From positions 29,147,537 to 29,211,536 of the forward strand of contig NC_064440.1 of the NCBI RefSeq assembly GCF_023343835.1: a DNA stretch of 64,000 bases. Reading direction: 5' to 3'. Position numbers and translations under genes: made by a program. Within the stretch, counting starts at the first letter, position 1. Every line of letters starts with the position of its first letter. Below the pieces are notes generated by a model. It was not told the origin of the DNA and did not search any database. It saw only the letters and a list, made by a program, of their open reading frames with translations. Shown piece after piece: positions 30,601 through 37,621 of this stretch. This DNA comes from Lagopus muta (Eukaryota; Chordata; Aves; Galliformes; Phasianidae).

Positions 30601-31530
30601 AAGCACGGCCGAAGGGAACGCATCTCCACGAGGCCTGCAGTTATCCGTCCAACCTGGGGAAGGTTCAGCGCGCTGAGCTCGCGTTCAAGAAACCAAAGCG
30701 GACGGGAGTAGGGGACGAACGGGGCTCCTTCAGGAGCTGCTTAAGACCAAGAACCAGTAAGGCAGAGCGCTGGAGAGAGTCGGCGGCACACAGCGTGCTC
30801 CGGGGCCGCCTCAGGCCGTGGCCGAGGGCCCCGCTCCGGGCTCAGCTGGAGGCACGCGGCACTGTGCGCCCCGCCACCTCCGCGCCCGCGGATGGACGCC
30901 ATCGGTCATCAACGCGAGGTGACACAGACACCAATTCTTGCGAGAAAAATCAATCGATCGATCGACCAATACAACCCCACGGCACGGCTCCCACCAGCCG
31001 TCCCGCGGCGGCACCCACGGCCCGCCCTGCACCCGCTCCCCCGGCCCGCCGGGCGCTCCCCCCCGACCCGCCCGCACCCTGCCGAGCCCCGCCCGCAGCC
31101 CCGCACCTGCCGGGCGCCGCCCGCCCCTCCCGCTCCGCCCGCGTGTGAGGAGGCCGCGGACGCTCACATGGCGCCGCCGCCGCCGCCCCGCCCGCACTCA
31201 CTTCTCCCCCCCGCCGCCGCCTCCGGCCAGCTCCTTGCCGCCGCCGCCGTGGTTGTTGTTGCGGCCGCCGTCGACGGGGGGCTCGCCGGGGGCCGCCGGC
31301 TGCTGGGCCCCCTTCCCCGGCTCCTCCAGGGCGCCCTCGGAGCGAGTGCACAGACCCCGCGCCGGGCCCGGACCGCGGCGGGCGGCGGGGCCGGCGCTCA
31401 GGGCGGCAAGCTGCGGCAGAAGGCGCCGGGAGCGAGAGCCGGGCCCGGGTCCGGGCCCGCCGCCGGCCGCCCCCGGCTGGCCGAGCAGCCGCAGCTCCCG
31501 CAGCAGCGCCGCACGCCACAGCCGCATCAT
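1..31530 (-). CDS. GLS: GLS, kidney-type glutaminase, mitochondrial (partial gene, exons 1-12)
   Basis: Glutaminase converts L-glutamine to glutamate and ammonia in mitochondria. Twelve exons on the minus strand join in phase (31530-31202, 25188-25092, 24632-24511, 19526-19397, 18520-18441, 16600-16437, 12341-12283, 4645-4613, 4331-4273, 3649-3583, 3244-3194, 817-641) and give 456 codons. The product closely follows human GLS as I remember it, and is 19 residues shorter, all in the N-terminal leader. Catalytic and substrate residues known from human GLS are present (human number in brackets): Tyr230 (249), Ser267 (286), Lys270 (289), Asn316 (335), Glu362 (381), Asn369 (388), Tyr395 (414), Tyr447 (466). 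The [11 protein letters not shown] loop, which binds BPTES-type inhibitors in human GLS, is intact. The gene runs off the left edge after exon 12, so the end of the catalytic domain, the ankyrin repeats and the KGA/GAC alternative tails are not visible. GLS2 is less likely because the exon 2-3 helical region is GLS-like. Confidence 0.97.
641..817 (-). CDS. GLS: GLS exon 12 (last GLS exon in the window)
   Basis: 177 nt. Acceptor TTTTCCATAAG and donor GTAAGT. It encodes [20 protein letters not shown], then [20 protein letters not shown] and [16 protein letters not shown]. Tyr447 in GMYDFSG matches human Tyr466. The open frame continues a short way past the donor, but the GLS sequence stops at FAFH, where human goes on with VGLPAKSG, so the next exon must lie off the left edge. 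Confidence 0.97.
818..3193 (-). other. GLS intron 11
   Basis: 2.4 kb of AT-rich intron. Short T runs near 1041 and 1239, otherwise no repeat or coding segment recognised. Confidence 0.7.
3194..3244 (-). CDS. GLS: GLS exon 11
   Basis: 51 nt, in frame. Acceptor TTTCCTCAG and donor GTAATT. It encodes [17 protein letters not shown] (human has Gly where this has Ala in MVAIL). Tyr395 in DFYFQ matches human Tyr414, a substrate contact. Confidence 0.96.
3583..3649 (-). CDS. GLS: GLS exon 10
   Basis: 67 nt. Completes Thr and encodes [22 protein letters not shown]. Glu362 and Asn369 match human Glu381 and Asn388 in the active site. Both splice sites are weaker than their neighbours: acceptor TTTCAAG and donor GTTGGT. 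Confidence 0.96.
3650..4272 (-). other. GLS intron 9
   Basis: 623 nt of unique AT-rich intron. Nothing else seen. The adjoining introns 10 (3245-3582) and 8 (4332-4612) are equally plain. Confidence 0.7.
4273..4331 (-). CDS. GLS: GLS exon 9
   Basis: 59 nt. Acceptor CTTTAACAG and donor GTAAGT. It encodes [19 protein letters not shown] and two bases of Thr, with Met for the Leu of human VMQFLNKM. It lies in the glutaminase catalytic domain. Confidence 0.96.
4613..4645 (-). CDS. GLS: GLS exon 8 (33-nt exon)
   Basis: An unusually short exon of exactly eleven codons, [11 protein letters not shown] (human [11 protein letters not shown]). Acceptor TTTTCTTGCAG and donor GTAAGT are both good. The large intron 7 precedes it (7.6 kb) and the 281-nt intron 8 follows. 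Skipping it would keep the frame. Confidence 0.93.
8785..9420 (-). repeat. GC-rich interspersed repeat in GLS intron 7 (family uncertain)
   Basis: A GC-rich island within AT-rich intron. Read on the minus strand, parts such as TGCTGCTGCACAGCAGTTTT and CTACCAAAGCCTTG resemble a diverged repeat common in bird genomes, as far as I can recall its consensus. I cannot name the family with certainty. Overlapping open frames on both strands (up to 186 codons on plus) follow from the composition and do not look like protein. Confidence 0.45.
11568..11588 (+). repeat. Poly-A tract of 21
   Basis: An uninterrupted A run in GLS intron 7; no associated retroelement body recognised. Confidence 0.8.
12283..12341 (-). 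CDS. GLS: GLS exon 7
   Basis: 59 nt. Acceptor TTTCACAG and donor GTAAAA. It encodes (D)[19 protein letters not shown]. Asn316 in MVNAGA corresponds to human Asn335, a substrate contact. Serine-dependent beta-lactamase-like fold glutaminases keep this NAGAI motif from bacteria to vertebrates. Confidence 0.96.
12342..16436 (-). other. GLS intron 6
   Basis: 4.1 kb. Contains a (TTTA)n run at 12487-12511 and short A-rich runs near 13888, 15247 and 16164. No exon or clear transposon seen. Confidence 0.7.
12487..12511. repeat. (TTTA)n simple repeat
   Basis: About five uninterrupted TTTA units flanked by T runs, in GLS intron 6. Confidence 0.85.
16437..16600 (-). CDS. GLS: GLS exon 6 (catalytic Ser-Lys and allosteric loop)
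   Basis: 164 nt. Acceptor TTTTTCGCAG and donor GTAAGA. It carries the SCVK catalytic motif (Ser267 and Lys270, human Ser286 and Lys289), then [20 protein letters not shown] and the activation loop [10 protein letters not shown], which in human GLS binds BPTES/CB-839. One substitution is visible against human: HSIGDTK for HSTGDTK. It ends one base into an Asp codon. Confidence 0.97.
16601..18440 (-). other. GLS intron 5
   Basis: 1.8 kb of AT-rich intron with one short CR1 tail (16741-16806) and small A runs. No further coding sequence. Confidence 0.7.
16741..16806 (+). mobile_element. CR1 LINE 3' fragment (short, diverged)
   Basis: The segment GGTTGGAACTCTAAAAGGTC followed by TCCCAGTCCAAACCATTTTATGAT matches the CR1 3' end (GGTTGGAACTAGATGATCTTTAAGGTCCCTTCC... 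shortened), lying in plus orientation and so antisense to GLS. It is 5'-truncated and has an internal deletion. Confidence 0.7.
18441..18520 (-). CDS. GLS: GLS exon 5 (substrate-binding Tyr)
   Basis: 80 nt. Acceptor GATAG and donor GTATAT. It encodes [20 protein letters not shown] and CTVDGQ plus two bases of Arg. Tyr230, in ADYIPQL, corresponds to human Tyr249 in the glutamine pocket. The one clear change against human is VSL for VSV. Confidence 0.97.
18521..19396 (-). other. GLS intron 4
   Basis: 876 nt, containing a CR1 fragment and otherwise unique AT-rich sequence. Confidence 0.7.
18764..18886 (+). mobile_element. CR1 LINE 3' end in GLS intron 4
   Basis: The block reads as a classic CR1 3' end: GCCCTGGGCAGCCTGGTCTG, GGAGGTTGGAACTTGATGAT, then GAGGTCCCTTCCAGCCCAAG and CCATTCTATGATTC. 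It is 5'-truncated, in plus orientation, antisense to GLS. Confidence 0.92.
19397..19526 (-). CDS. GLS: GLS exon 4
   Basis: 130 nt. Acceptor TTGCAG and donor GTAACG. It completes Lys183 and encodes residues 184-226, including [20 protein letters not shown] and [17 protein letters not shown]. This is the link between the helical N-domain and the catalytic domain. Confidence 0.97.
19527..24510 (-). other. GLS intron 3
   Basis: 5.0 kb of AT-rich intron. Apart from a (TG)n/(AC)n stretch at 23626-23677 I see no repeat, exon or RNA gene. Confidence 0.7.
23626..23677. repeat. (TG)n ... (AC)n inverted microsatellite
   Basis: (TG)6 at 23626-23638 is followed about 30 bases later by TACATACACACACC, so the two can pair as an imperfect hairpin. 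Ordinary microsatellite behaviour is the simplest view. Confidence 0.7.
24511..24632 (-). CDS. GLS: GLS exon 3
   Basis: 122 nt. Acceptor GTGGTAG and donor GTAAGC. It encodes residues 143-182 plus two bases, including [20 protein letters not shown] and [13 protein letters not shown]. This is the EF-hand-like helical region in front of the glutaminase domain and appears identical to human GLS. It starts on a codon boundary and ends in phase 2. Confidence 0.97.
25092..25188 (-). CDS. GLS: GLS exon 2
   Basis: 97 nt. Acceptor TTTTTAG and donor GTAAGT. It encodes the start of the helical domain before the catalytic core (residues 110-142), including [18 protein letters not shown] and IPVHKFIT, matching human GLS apart from Ile to Val in the KIKQ segment. 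It begins in phase 2 and ends on a codon boundary. Confidence 0.96.
25189..31201 (-). other. GLS intron 1
   Basis: 6.0 kb joining the CpG-island exon 1 to exon 2. It becomes steadily GC-richer towards exon 1. It holds a poly-A run at 28273-28293, a small (ATCG)3 block at 30953-30964, and GC-richer patches near 26.5 and 29.3-29.5 kb. No coding segment is supported. Intron 2 (24633-25091) is short and plain. Confidence 0.7.
28273..28293 (+). repeat. Poly-A tract of 21
   Basis: An uninterrupted A run in GLS intron 1, preceded by an A-rich purine stretch. It could be the tail of an old retrocopy, but no upstream coding remnant is visible. Confidence 0.8.
31202..31530 (-). CDS. GLS: GLS exon 1 (coding part): start codon and mitochondrial leader
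   Basis: The exon encodes 109 codons plus two bases (AA). It opens with tandem ATGATG (Met-Met-Arg-Leu), the same start as human GLS. The first ~60 residues are rich in Arg, Leu and Ala with almost no acidic residues, as expected for a mitochondrial targeting peptide. A low-complexity Pro/Gly stretch follows, with an Asn run encoded by AAC repeats and a Gly-rich tail. The donor is GTGAGT at 31201-31196. The split Asn codon (AA|T) completes in exon 2. The leader is poorly conserved compared with the rest of the protein, which is usual. GC content is extreme because the exon lies in the CpG island. Confidence 0.93.
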
Positions 31531-31608
31531 GCTGCGCCTCCGCCGACTGCCCAGCCGCCGGCCCGCCGCGCCGCTCGCGTCCCGCTGTGCCCGCCCCCTC
31601 GTCCGCCG

Positions 31609-31613
31609 ATTGG
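31609..31613 (-). promoter_or_regulatory. CCAAT box (NF-Y type) upstream of the GLS ATG
   Basis: ATTGG on the plus strand, inside CCGATTGGCCG, reads CCAAT on the GLS strand 79-83 bp upstream of the ATG. A second related site (GGTTGGCT on plus) is near 31649-31656. Position and context fit an NF-Y site, but it could fall in the 5' UTR if transcription starts further upstream. Confidence 0.5.
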
Positions 31614-31875
31614 CCGCCGCGGCCTAACTGTCAGGCAGGCGGCGCGACGGTTGGCTAGGCGGGACGCCGCTCCCGGCGCAGGACGAGCCGCCCGCGGGGC
31701 GCGGAGGGAGGCGGGCGGGGACGCGGGGCGGTGCCGCCCTCGCGCCGAGGGGGAGCGGCGGGCCCGCTGCGCGTGGCGGGGCCGGGACCAGGACCGCCCC
31801 GAGGTCGGCCCGCCCCCTGCCGTTTCCCTGCTCGCCGCCTCCATTTTCTGAGGGGAAAAGTTTGAGCGAGCGCCG

Positions 31876-31890
31876 TTCCCGCGGCGGGAA
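31876..31890. promoter_or_regulatory. E2F-like palindrome in the GLS promoter
   Basis: TTCCCGCGGCGGGAA is a hyphenated palindrome: two TTCCCGC half sites pointing at each other around a single G. Each half fits the E2F core (TTSSCGC). It is about 350 bp upstream of the GLS ATG. A regulatory role is an inference from the motif. Confidence 0.45.
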
Positions 31891-31988
31891 GGGGGCGAGG
31901 GGCCGGGCCGGCACCTGCGGGGCGGCGCCGGGAGCGCCCGGGGGTCCCCGCGGCCCGGGTTGCGCCGTGCGGGGCCGCGGCCCGCCGG

Positions 31989-32002
31989 GTTGCCATGGAG
32001 AC
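31989..32002. promoter_or_regulatory. RFX X-box-like site upstream of GLS
   Basis: GTTGCCATGGAGAC closely matches the RFX-family X-box (GTTGCCATGGNAAC-like imperfect palindrome). It lies at the outer edge of the CpG island, about 460 bp upstream of the GLS start codon. Binding is inferred from the motif only. Confidence 0.45.
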
Positions 32003-32321
32003 GGCCATTTCTACCCATCGCTTCTCGCGTCGGCGGGCGAAGGCGCCGCCGCCTGCCGGGAAACAAAGGGATGGGAGCGATGCCGAGGGGAGAATCCGTC
32101 CCCGTCCTGCGGCAGAACGCTTCTCCCGCGTCATCGAAGCGCGGAGCGCTGCACTCCGCAGGAATTAAACCGAACCGCGCTGAAACAAAGGCACCTGCAC
32201 CCCAGTGGGACCTCGGGCACATGCCGAGGCCTTAAGTCAAAAGTTTCCATGCCAAAATGCGAATAATTCCAGATTGCTGAGTCTGTTACTGCTACGTTAC
32301 CTTGCGAACCGTTTACCAATG

Positions 32322-32485
32322 CTCCCATCCCTGGAGGTGTTCGAGGCCAGGTTGGACAGGGCCCTGGGCAGCCCGATCCAGTGCCTGATTTAGCAGCTGG
32401 CATTCCTGCCCAGGGTGCTAAGACTTGGAGTGAGATCATCCCCGAGGTCCCTTCCAACCCAAGCCACTCTATGATTCTGTCATTT
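32322..32485 (+). mobile_element. CR1 LINE 3' end upstream of GLS
   Basis: CCCTGGAGGTGTTCGAGGCC, GGTTGGACAGGGCCCTGGGC and the end GTCCCTTCCAACCCAAGCC followed by CTCTATGATTCTG mark a 5'-truncated CR1 in plus orientation, just outside the CpG island. Confidence 0.93.
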
Positions 32486-35400
32486 CTTTAGGTCTCTTCC
32501 CTGTATGTGGGGTCGGGGAAGTTGGAGTTCCAGGTTAAATGAGTCTTGCTGGAAACTTTCGCTGTAAAAATCTTGATGTTTTAATTTCCTCTACCCTCAT
32601 GCTGAAAATTTCAGCTGTTGGGGCACAGAACGTTCTTCTTAAAAACAAGTGGAACAGAGGGGATTTGTTAGTTGTTTTCCAGACAGCCTGAGCTTCAGAT
32701 GATGACTGTGTAAATACACATTCAGAATAGCCTTTGCTTACACTTACACTCTCTGCTAATAAATCAGCCATGGGAATCTTTGGAGGCAGATACAAAGATA
32801 GCCGATAGTTTATGCCTATAAAACGAGCCTTGGCTCACCGGTGCTTTTCCTTCCCCCAAACAAGGAAACTCGAAATACCAGCGTGGGATGTGCAATCCTG
32901 TGCTACAATTACTCCACATACAGAAATGCAAAGTGCCTGCAGTTCTCACATATTTATTAAGTTACCTATTGCGTTTTCTGGAACTAATTCTACATTTCCA
33001 TTTGCTAAGACTTGCTGGCAACCCGGTAACTTCCATCCCACACCCCAATACTAACGTTTCTCATTTTTAACATTCCTCACTGCATAGTCAGAAGTATCTC
33101 GGCCACTTTTTCCTTTCTTGTTGCAGGGGCTCCAGCTCCAAGCGCAGACAGCGAATACGTGTCCCCGATGTGCACGTGGCCACTAAGGAAACACAGCCCT
33201 GCAGGCTCTCACAGGGCTCCACGCCGGTTTTGCCTTGCCAAGGTGATACTTGCGGTGAGACAGCTGCACTCTTTCACACACCAGCTGTTTAGCAACTGAC
33301 CTGATTGAAAATCTCATCTAATTCGACTCCTGTACTGTAGGGGGAAGAAGAGGGAGAATGCAAAATGCAACAATCTGGATCTTTCCTTTCAGTGCTCTGG
33401 TTTCTACTCAGAAAGAAATGTAAGGTTGTGGGAGGGAAAGAAAAAGTACTACATTGGCAAAAATAGTTGCCTCTATTAACAGTACCCTGTGTTACGCATT
33501 CTTGACCCTGCATGAACTCTTTTACTCATTTCCTTTTTCTGCTTTGTATGCTATTGCCTTATTCCTCTACTTAACCTTTTACTATCAGCTTCACATCAGT
33601 AATCTCCCAGTACAAGAGTTCCTCAATAAAGGTTCTCTTAAAGCTCACTTCAGGAAATGAATTCTCATCTCGCCGGAAATTTCCATGTATGAGTTTCAGC
33701 TCCTCAGGGCAGAGAAGACAAGTTGCCCTGAACATGGTACAAGAAATACAACTGAGGAACAATGCAAATGATAAATATAGTTTCAAATTCACAAAGGTCA
33801 AGGGCAGTAGTGACTCATTCCCTGTTCTGAAAACTTTTGCTGCATATTTCAGGCCCTCACCACAGGCTCTCGCTATTACTAAGCACACAAAGAATCACAT
33901 GGAGATTCTCTCCCCTCTTGCCAAAGGCATCAGTATGTCAGAGAATCTTAATTTAAAGATGGGCTTTTCTTACTTTCAAATGAAACATAGAAGAGAGCAC
34001 ATCAGAAATACACCAAGTTATGGTGAAAAGTGATATGTGTAAAACCTATCAAGGAGCCTCCGGTTTTTGTTTTGATCCTACATCTCAGTGAAATCCCCTT
34101 TTGACTTCCCTCTTGAACAGCACGATGCTGTCTTTTTGAGAACAGAAGACAGGCCGTCTGCTCCACCACTGTGTTTCACACGGCATCCACAGAGAAACAG
34201 AAAACTACAAAAATTTAATTTCAAAGTTCCCCCTAGCTTTGAGTCACTTATGCAGCAAGCAGTAACCACAAACCAATGATTCTCTCTCTTCTAATTTCCA
34301 CAGCTATGCATGTATTTTTGTAAAAAAAGAACTGCGAGAACCAATTAGATGATCAGTTTCTTCAATAAAAGAATAAAAACAAGAAATTGTTCTTTTAAAT
34401 GGACTTTATTTTGAAGTATTTTCCTTAAGTTGTACTGTAGCAAAGTATGTGTAGTCTATTCCTCTCAAAATAATCCATGTTACAGAGGTTTCTCTTTCTA
34501 AAAGGAGCGTAGCAGCGTTAATCTTCTAGGAGAAAGGGCTCTGAAAAGCAGGTGGAAAGAGGTCTTCCCAGTTCAAGCACATCCACTGATAACAGCTTTC
34601 AGGAAGGTTAAATCCTCCCATCAGATCTGCAGGGCAGATCTCAGATAAGCAGCAGAAATTAAGGATTATCTTGACTACACCATGAACTGTTTACTTTGCT
34701 ATTTTAAATGGTTATGTTGACTCCATTTCATTTGTTGCTGGGTAATGCTTTCCCTGAGAGAACTGAGGACCAAACACCCCAATCTTGACTCTTTGAATAT
34801 TCCTGTTCATTCTAGCAGCAAACCCTAAGAGCAATTTTCCTCATTTGTGAAGGTGGCATAGCATACATTTGGATAACATTTTGACATGGTTCAAAGGTGC
34901 TTACCCACAGGAAACATTTCCTGTTGGTTGTACAGAGGATACGACACAGCACGCTCTGAGCAGAGGACAAGCAGTAAGTAAAGTTACTTTTTAATTAAAG
35001 AAAATAGTGGTTAAAACATTTAGACATATTTGCTCAGAAACCCAGGAGTAATTTACCTGGAAGGTAATAGCTGAGGGAGTGACCTCAAGTGACAAGCAAT
35101 AGCAGCAATTTGAAATTATCTCCCCAGCATGAAGCACAGTAATGACACCACAGCTTATTTCTCATTCTGCAAGTTCCAGCTTAAGTAAGGCAGTAAGGAA
35201 TCAATTCAAAGGAAAACAACAAAAATATTCGGAGGATTTGCTGAGACTGACATGCAGAGAGACTGAAGGGGCCACAAACATTCCTAGCATGGCTAAGAGC
35301 ATACAAAGTTCTTTCAGGATAGATGATAGAGTAAGCAGGGAAGAGGGTTTCTTGAGGATGATCTGCAAAGACTGATGTAAAGGTGTGGGGTGAAATCAAA

Positions 35401-37594
35401 GAAACATGTAAAAGCCGTAGAATTGCCATATGATTTTGAATAAACTGGGAAGAAGGTGCTTAAAATACAAAAACAAATCTTGACAGAATTATAACCTGTA
35501 AAGCATGTTTCTCTTTTGACCCATTATCCTAACCTGCATATTGGGGAAGATCGTCTGTTAGCCACAATCTTTTCTGCTACTCCATTTGTTAACCCATTTC
35601 CTTTCATCATAGCACCAGTGAGACAGGACTGTCACTCACTGTGCACATTGTTGGTTGTAGTGCTTTTCAAATGCAAAACACTTTCCACATCAGAAGATGC
35701 ACCTTTGGAGGCCAACAGCTTGCCTGCAAGGAAGCATCCCTTGAAGCCTTCAACACACGGCGTATTATTTGCCCTATAATACACCCAAATCATAACATTA
35801 CAAAACCCATCCACTCAATCCACAACTACATTACATGTTTAACTCCGGTGACCCCTACCAAGCTGCAGTCCAGCTCTTGACATCAGACCAGGCAGGGCAT
35901 GGGAGCAAACCTTGACCTTCTCCTCCTGGCCCTGATCCTCAACTGCTAATGCTGTGCTAGCAAATCCAGTGACGGTACCATGCAGCATGCAGTGTGCCAC
36001 TGGACTCCAACCACGTTTAGTATTTGGACAGGGACTTTTGAACAGTTCCACACTGATACGTCAGTAGGGACCGCTGGTTTGAGAAATTGGTTGCAAAGGT
36101 GTCTTAAAAAAAAAAAAAAAGAAAAAGAAAAAGAATAACCAAGGTTGTAAAGTAGCCTGGATTAAGCAGCTGGTTTTGCTAATAGCTTTCTTAGTGGTTA
36201 AGTGTGTGTGCATTTATCCTAACTCACAAGTGACAGTCAAAATTCTCCTAAGTGAATTCTGGTGCATTTGAAACATTTGTGAAAGCAGAAGGTCTGTGCT
36301 TCAGAGGTAACTGCTGTCGCAGAGCATCTTCCTGTCGTCTTAACTACTCCATAGCACTCCATCTTCTCATACACAGCTTGGAAATATGCACAAGAAAAGA
36401 TTCTGCTTTTTAAAGGGTATTTTTAGCCCTCAGCATAGTTTCCATAGCAGTATTAGGCCCAATTACGTGGGCTTCTGCCTCGCTTGTCTGGGCTCTGCTG
36501 TGGAAATTGAGAGCGTTTCAGGCACCGTTACCTTGGGAGGCAAAGTCTCTCCTTCCCACACACATGCCACAGCCCTTCACAGTGCTGTTCAGGCAGAGAT
36601 TTAATAAGGTCAAGGGAAGCAATCAGGCTCAACACTGAAAAACAGCAGTTCAGCTCCTTTGGAAAGAGGACTTTCACACCACGCATCAGTGAAACACCTG
36701 AACAGCCCTGGGTAGGACATGGCTCTGGGTGGCTCAATGGAGGAACAGCAGCCGAGACATTTTGATAACTTAGTTTCCCTTTCTACACTTGGCCTTGCAC
36801 TGCAGGAAGGGGATGTTGTTGGACTTCACAGCCTTCCTGTCCCAGGCCATTTTTAAATGATGACCGAGTGCTGGGATGTTTTGAATATTTAGATAAAATT
36901 TCATTGAATGGCTCGATCAACAAAGTGAGGTGCGGGCAATTAGACATCCTCACGAGCAAGCACGGAGCCGAGTCTCCTGCCTGTCTGCTCAACATGATTG
37001 TATTGACCTCAGGAGGAAACATAAGCAGCTCTGGAACTGCTAGCACAGCCCTTATTCTGTCTGTCACAACCTCACACATGAAATAACCTTAAAATCCCCC
37101 ACAGTTATCAGTCATCCCAGATATCATGGGCCTGATTTGAGAACACAGCTAGCACAGCTTCCCAGCAGCCCATCTGAAACTAATTTTTATCCCCACTCTC
37201 TTTGTTACACGTGCTGTCTTAGCCTATCCTCTCATTAGACACCTGAGGATGCAAAAAAGAGGTCAGGAAAGCAGTGGGACGTCTGAGAAATGAAAGCCAG
37301 GCCACCTTAGGATACTTCAGCTAGAAGAGGACTGTGTTAGAATACATGCGAAAATGAACAGTGACATGTATTTGGGGCCAAAAGGCTCACACTGCTAACA
37401 CATACCTGCACTGGGAACGTCACCCAGCCACCATTCTGCTTCCTCCCCAGCCCTGACTGGTCACATCTCATCTGCTGCAGGATAGCAAGTACTTAGGACA
37501 GGGCAAACATCAACCAGTGTTACACAGACCTGGGACGTCCTTGGGGTCGGTACAAATAAATGCCGTATTAAGAGGAGCTGCTTCACGCAAACAG
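32486..37594. other. Intergenic region between GLS and NAB1, part 1
   Basis: 5.1 kb next to the GLS promoter. No gene is supported. A-rich run at 36106-36134. Open frames up to 114 codons (for example 33689-34033) have no recognisable domain or codon pattern and lack splice or promoter context. Confidence 0.6.
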
Positions 37595-37621
37595 GGAAAA
37601 CTTAAGCCAGGTGTAAAATCT
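37595..37621 (+). repeat. 27-bp exact repeat, copy 1
   Basis: The 27 bases here, starting GGAAAACTTAAGCC, recur exactly at 43340-43366 in the same orientation. The bases on either side differ. This copy is not next to a recognisable transposon. Confidence 0.9.

Larger units (their letters stand above)
30780..32120. promoter_or_regulatory. GLS: CpG island over the GLS promoter and exon 1
   Basis: Base composition changes abruptly from AT-rich intron to long G+C runs dense in CpG, centred on exon 1 and extending about 590 bp upstream of the ATG. No TATA box is evident. This is the usual architecture of a dispersed-start housekeeping promoter. The transcription start is not determined; it probably lies between about 31540 and 31850. 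Such islands often start a divergent plus-strand RNA, but nothing here proves one. Long open frames in the island on both strands are by-products of high GC. Confidence 0.88.

Noticed and set aside
30953..30964. (ATCG)3 block as a regulatory element
   Set aside because: Three units of a 4-bp repeat are too little to support a function.
30892..32222. Long open frames on both strands of the CpG island (up to 319 codons plus, 231 codons minus)
   Set aside because: GC-rich DNA has few stop codons, so such frames are expected. The translations are Pro/Ala/Arg/Gly runs with no domain, and the true GLS exon 1 explains the coding signal in one frame. The 231-codon minus frame ends across the GLS ATGATG and could act as an overlapping upstream frame only if transcription starts far upstream, which is not shown.
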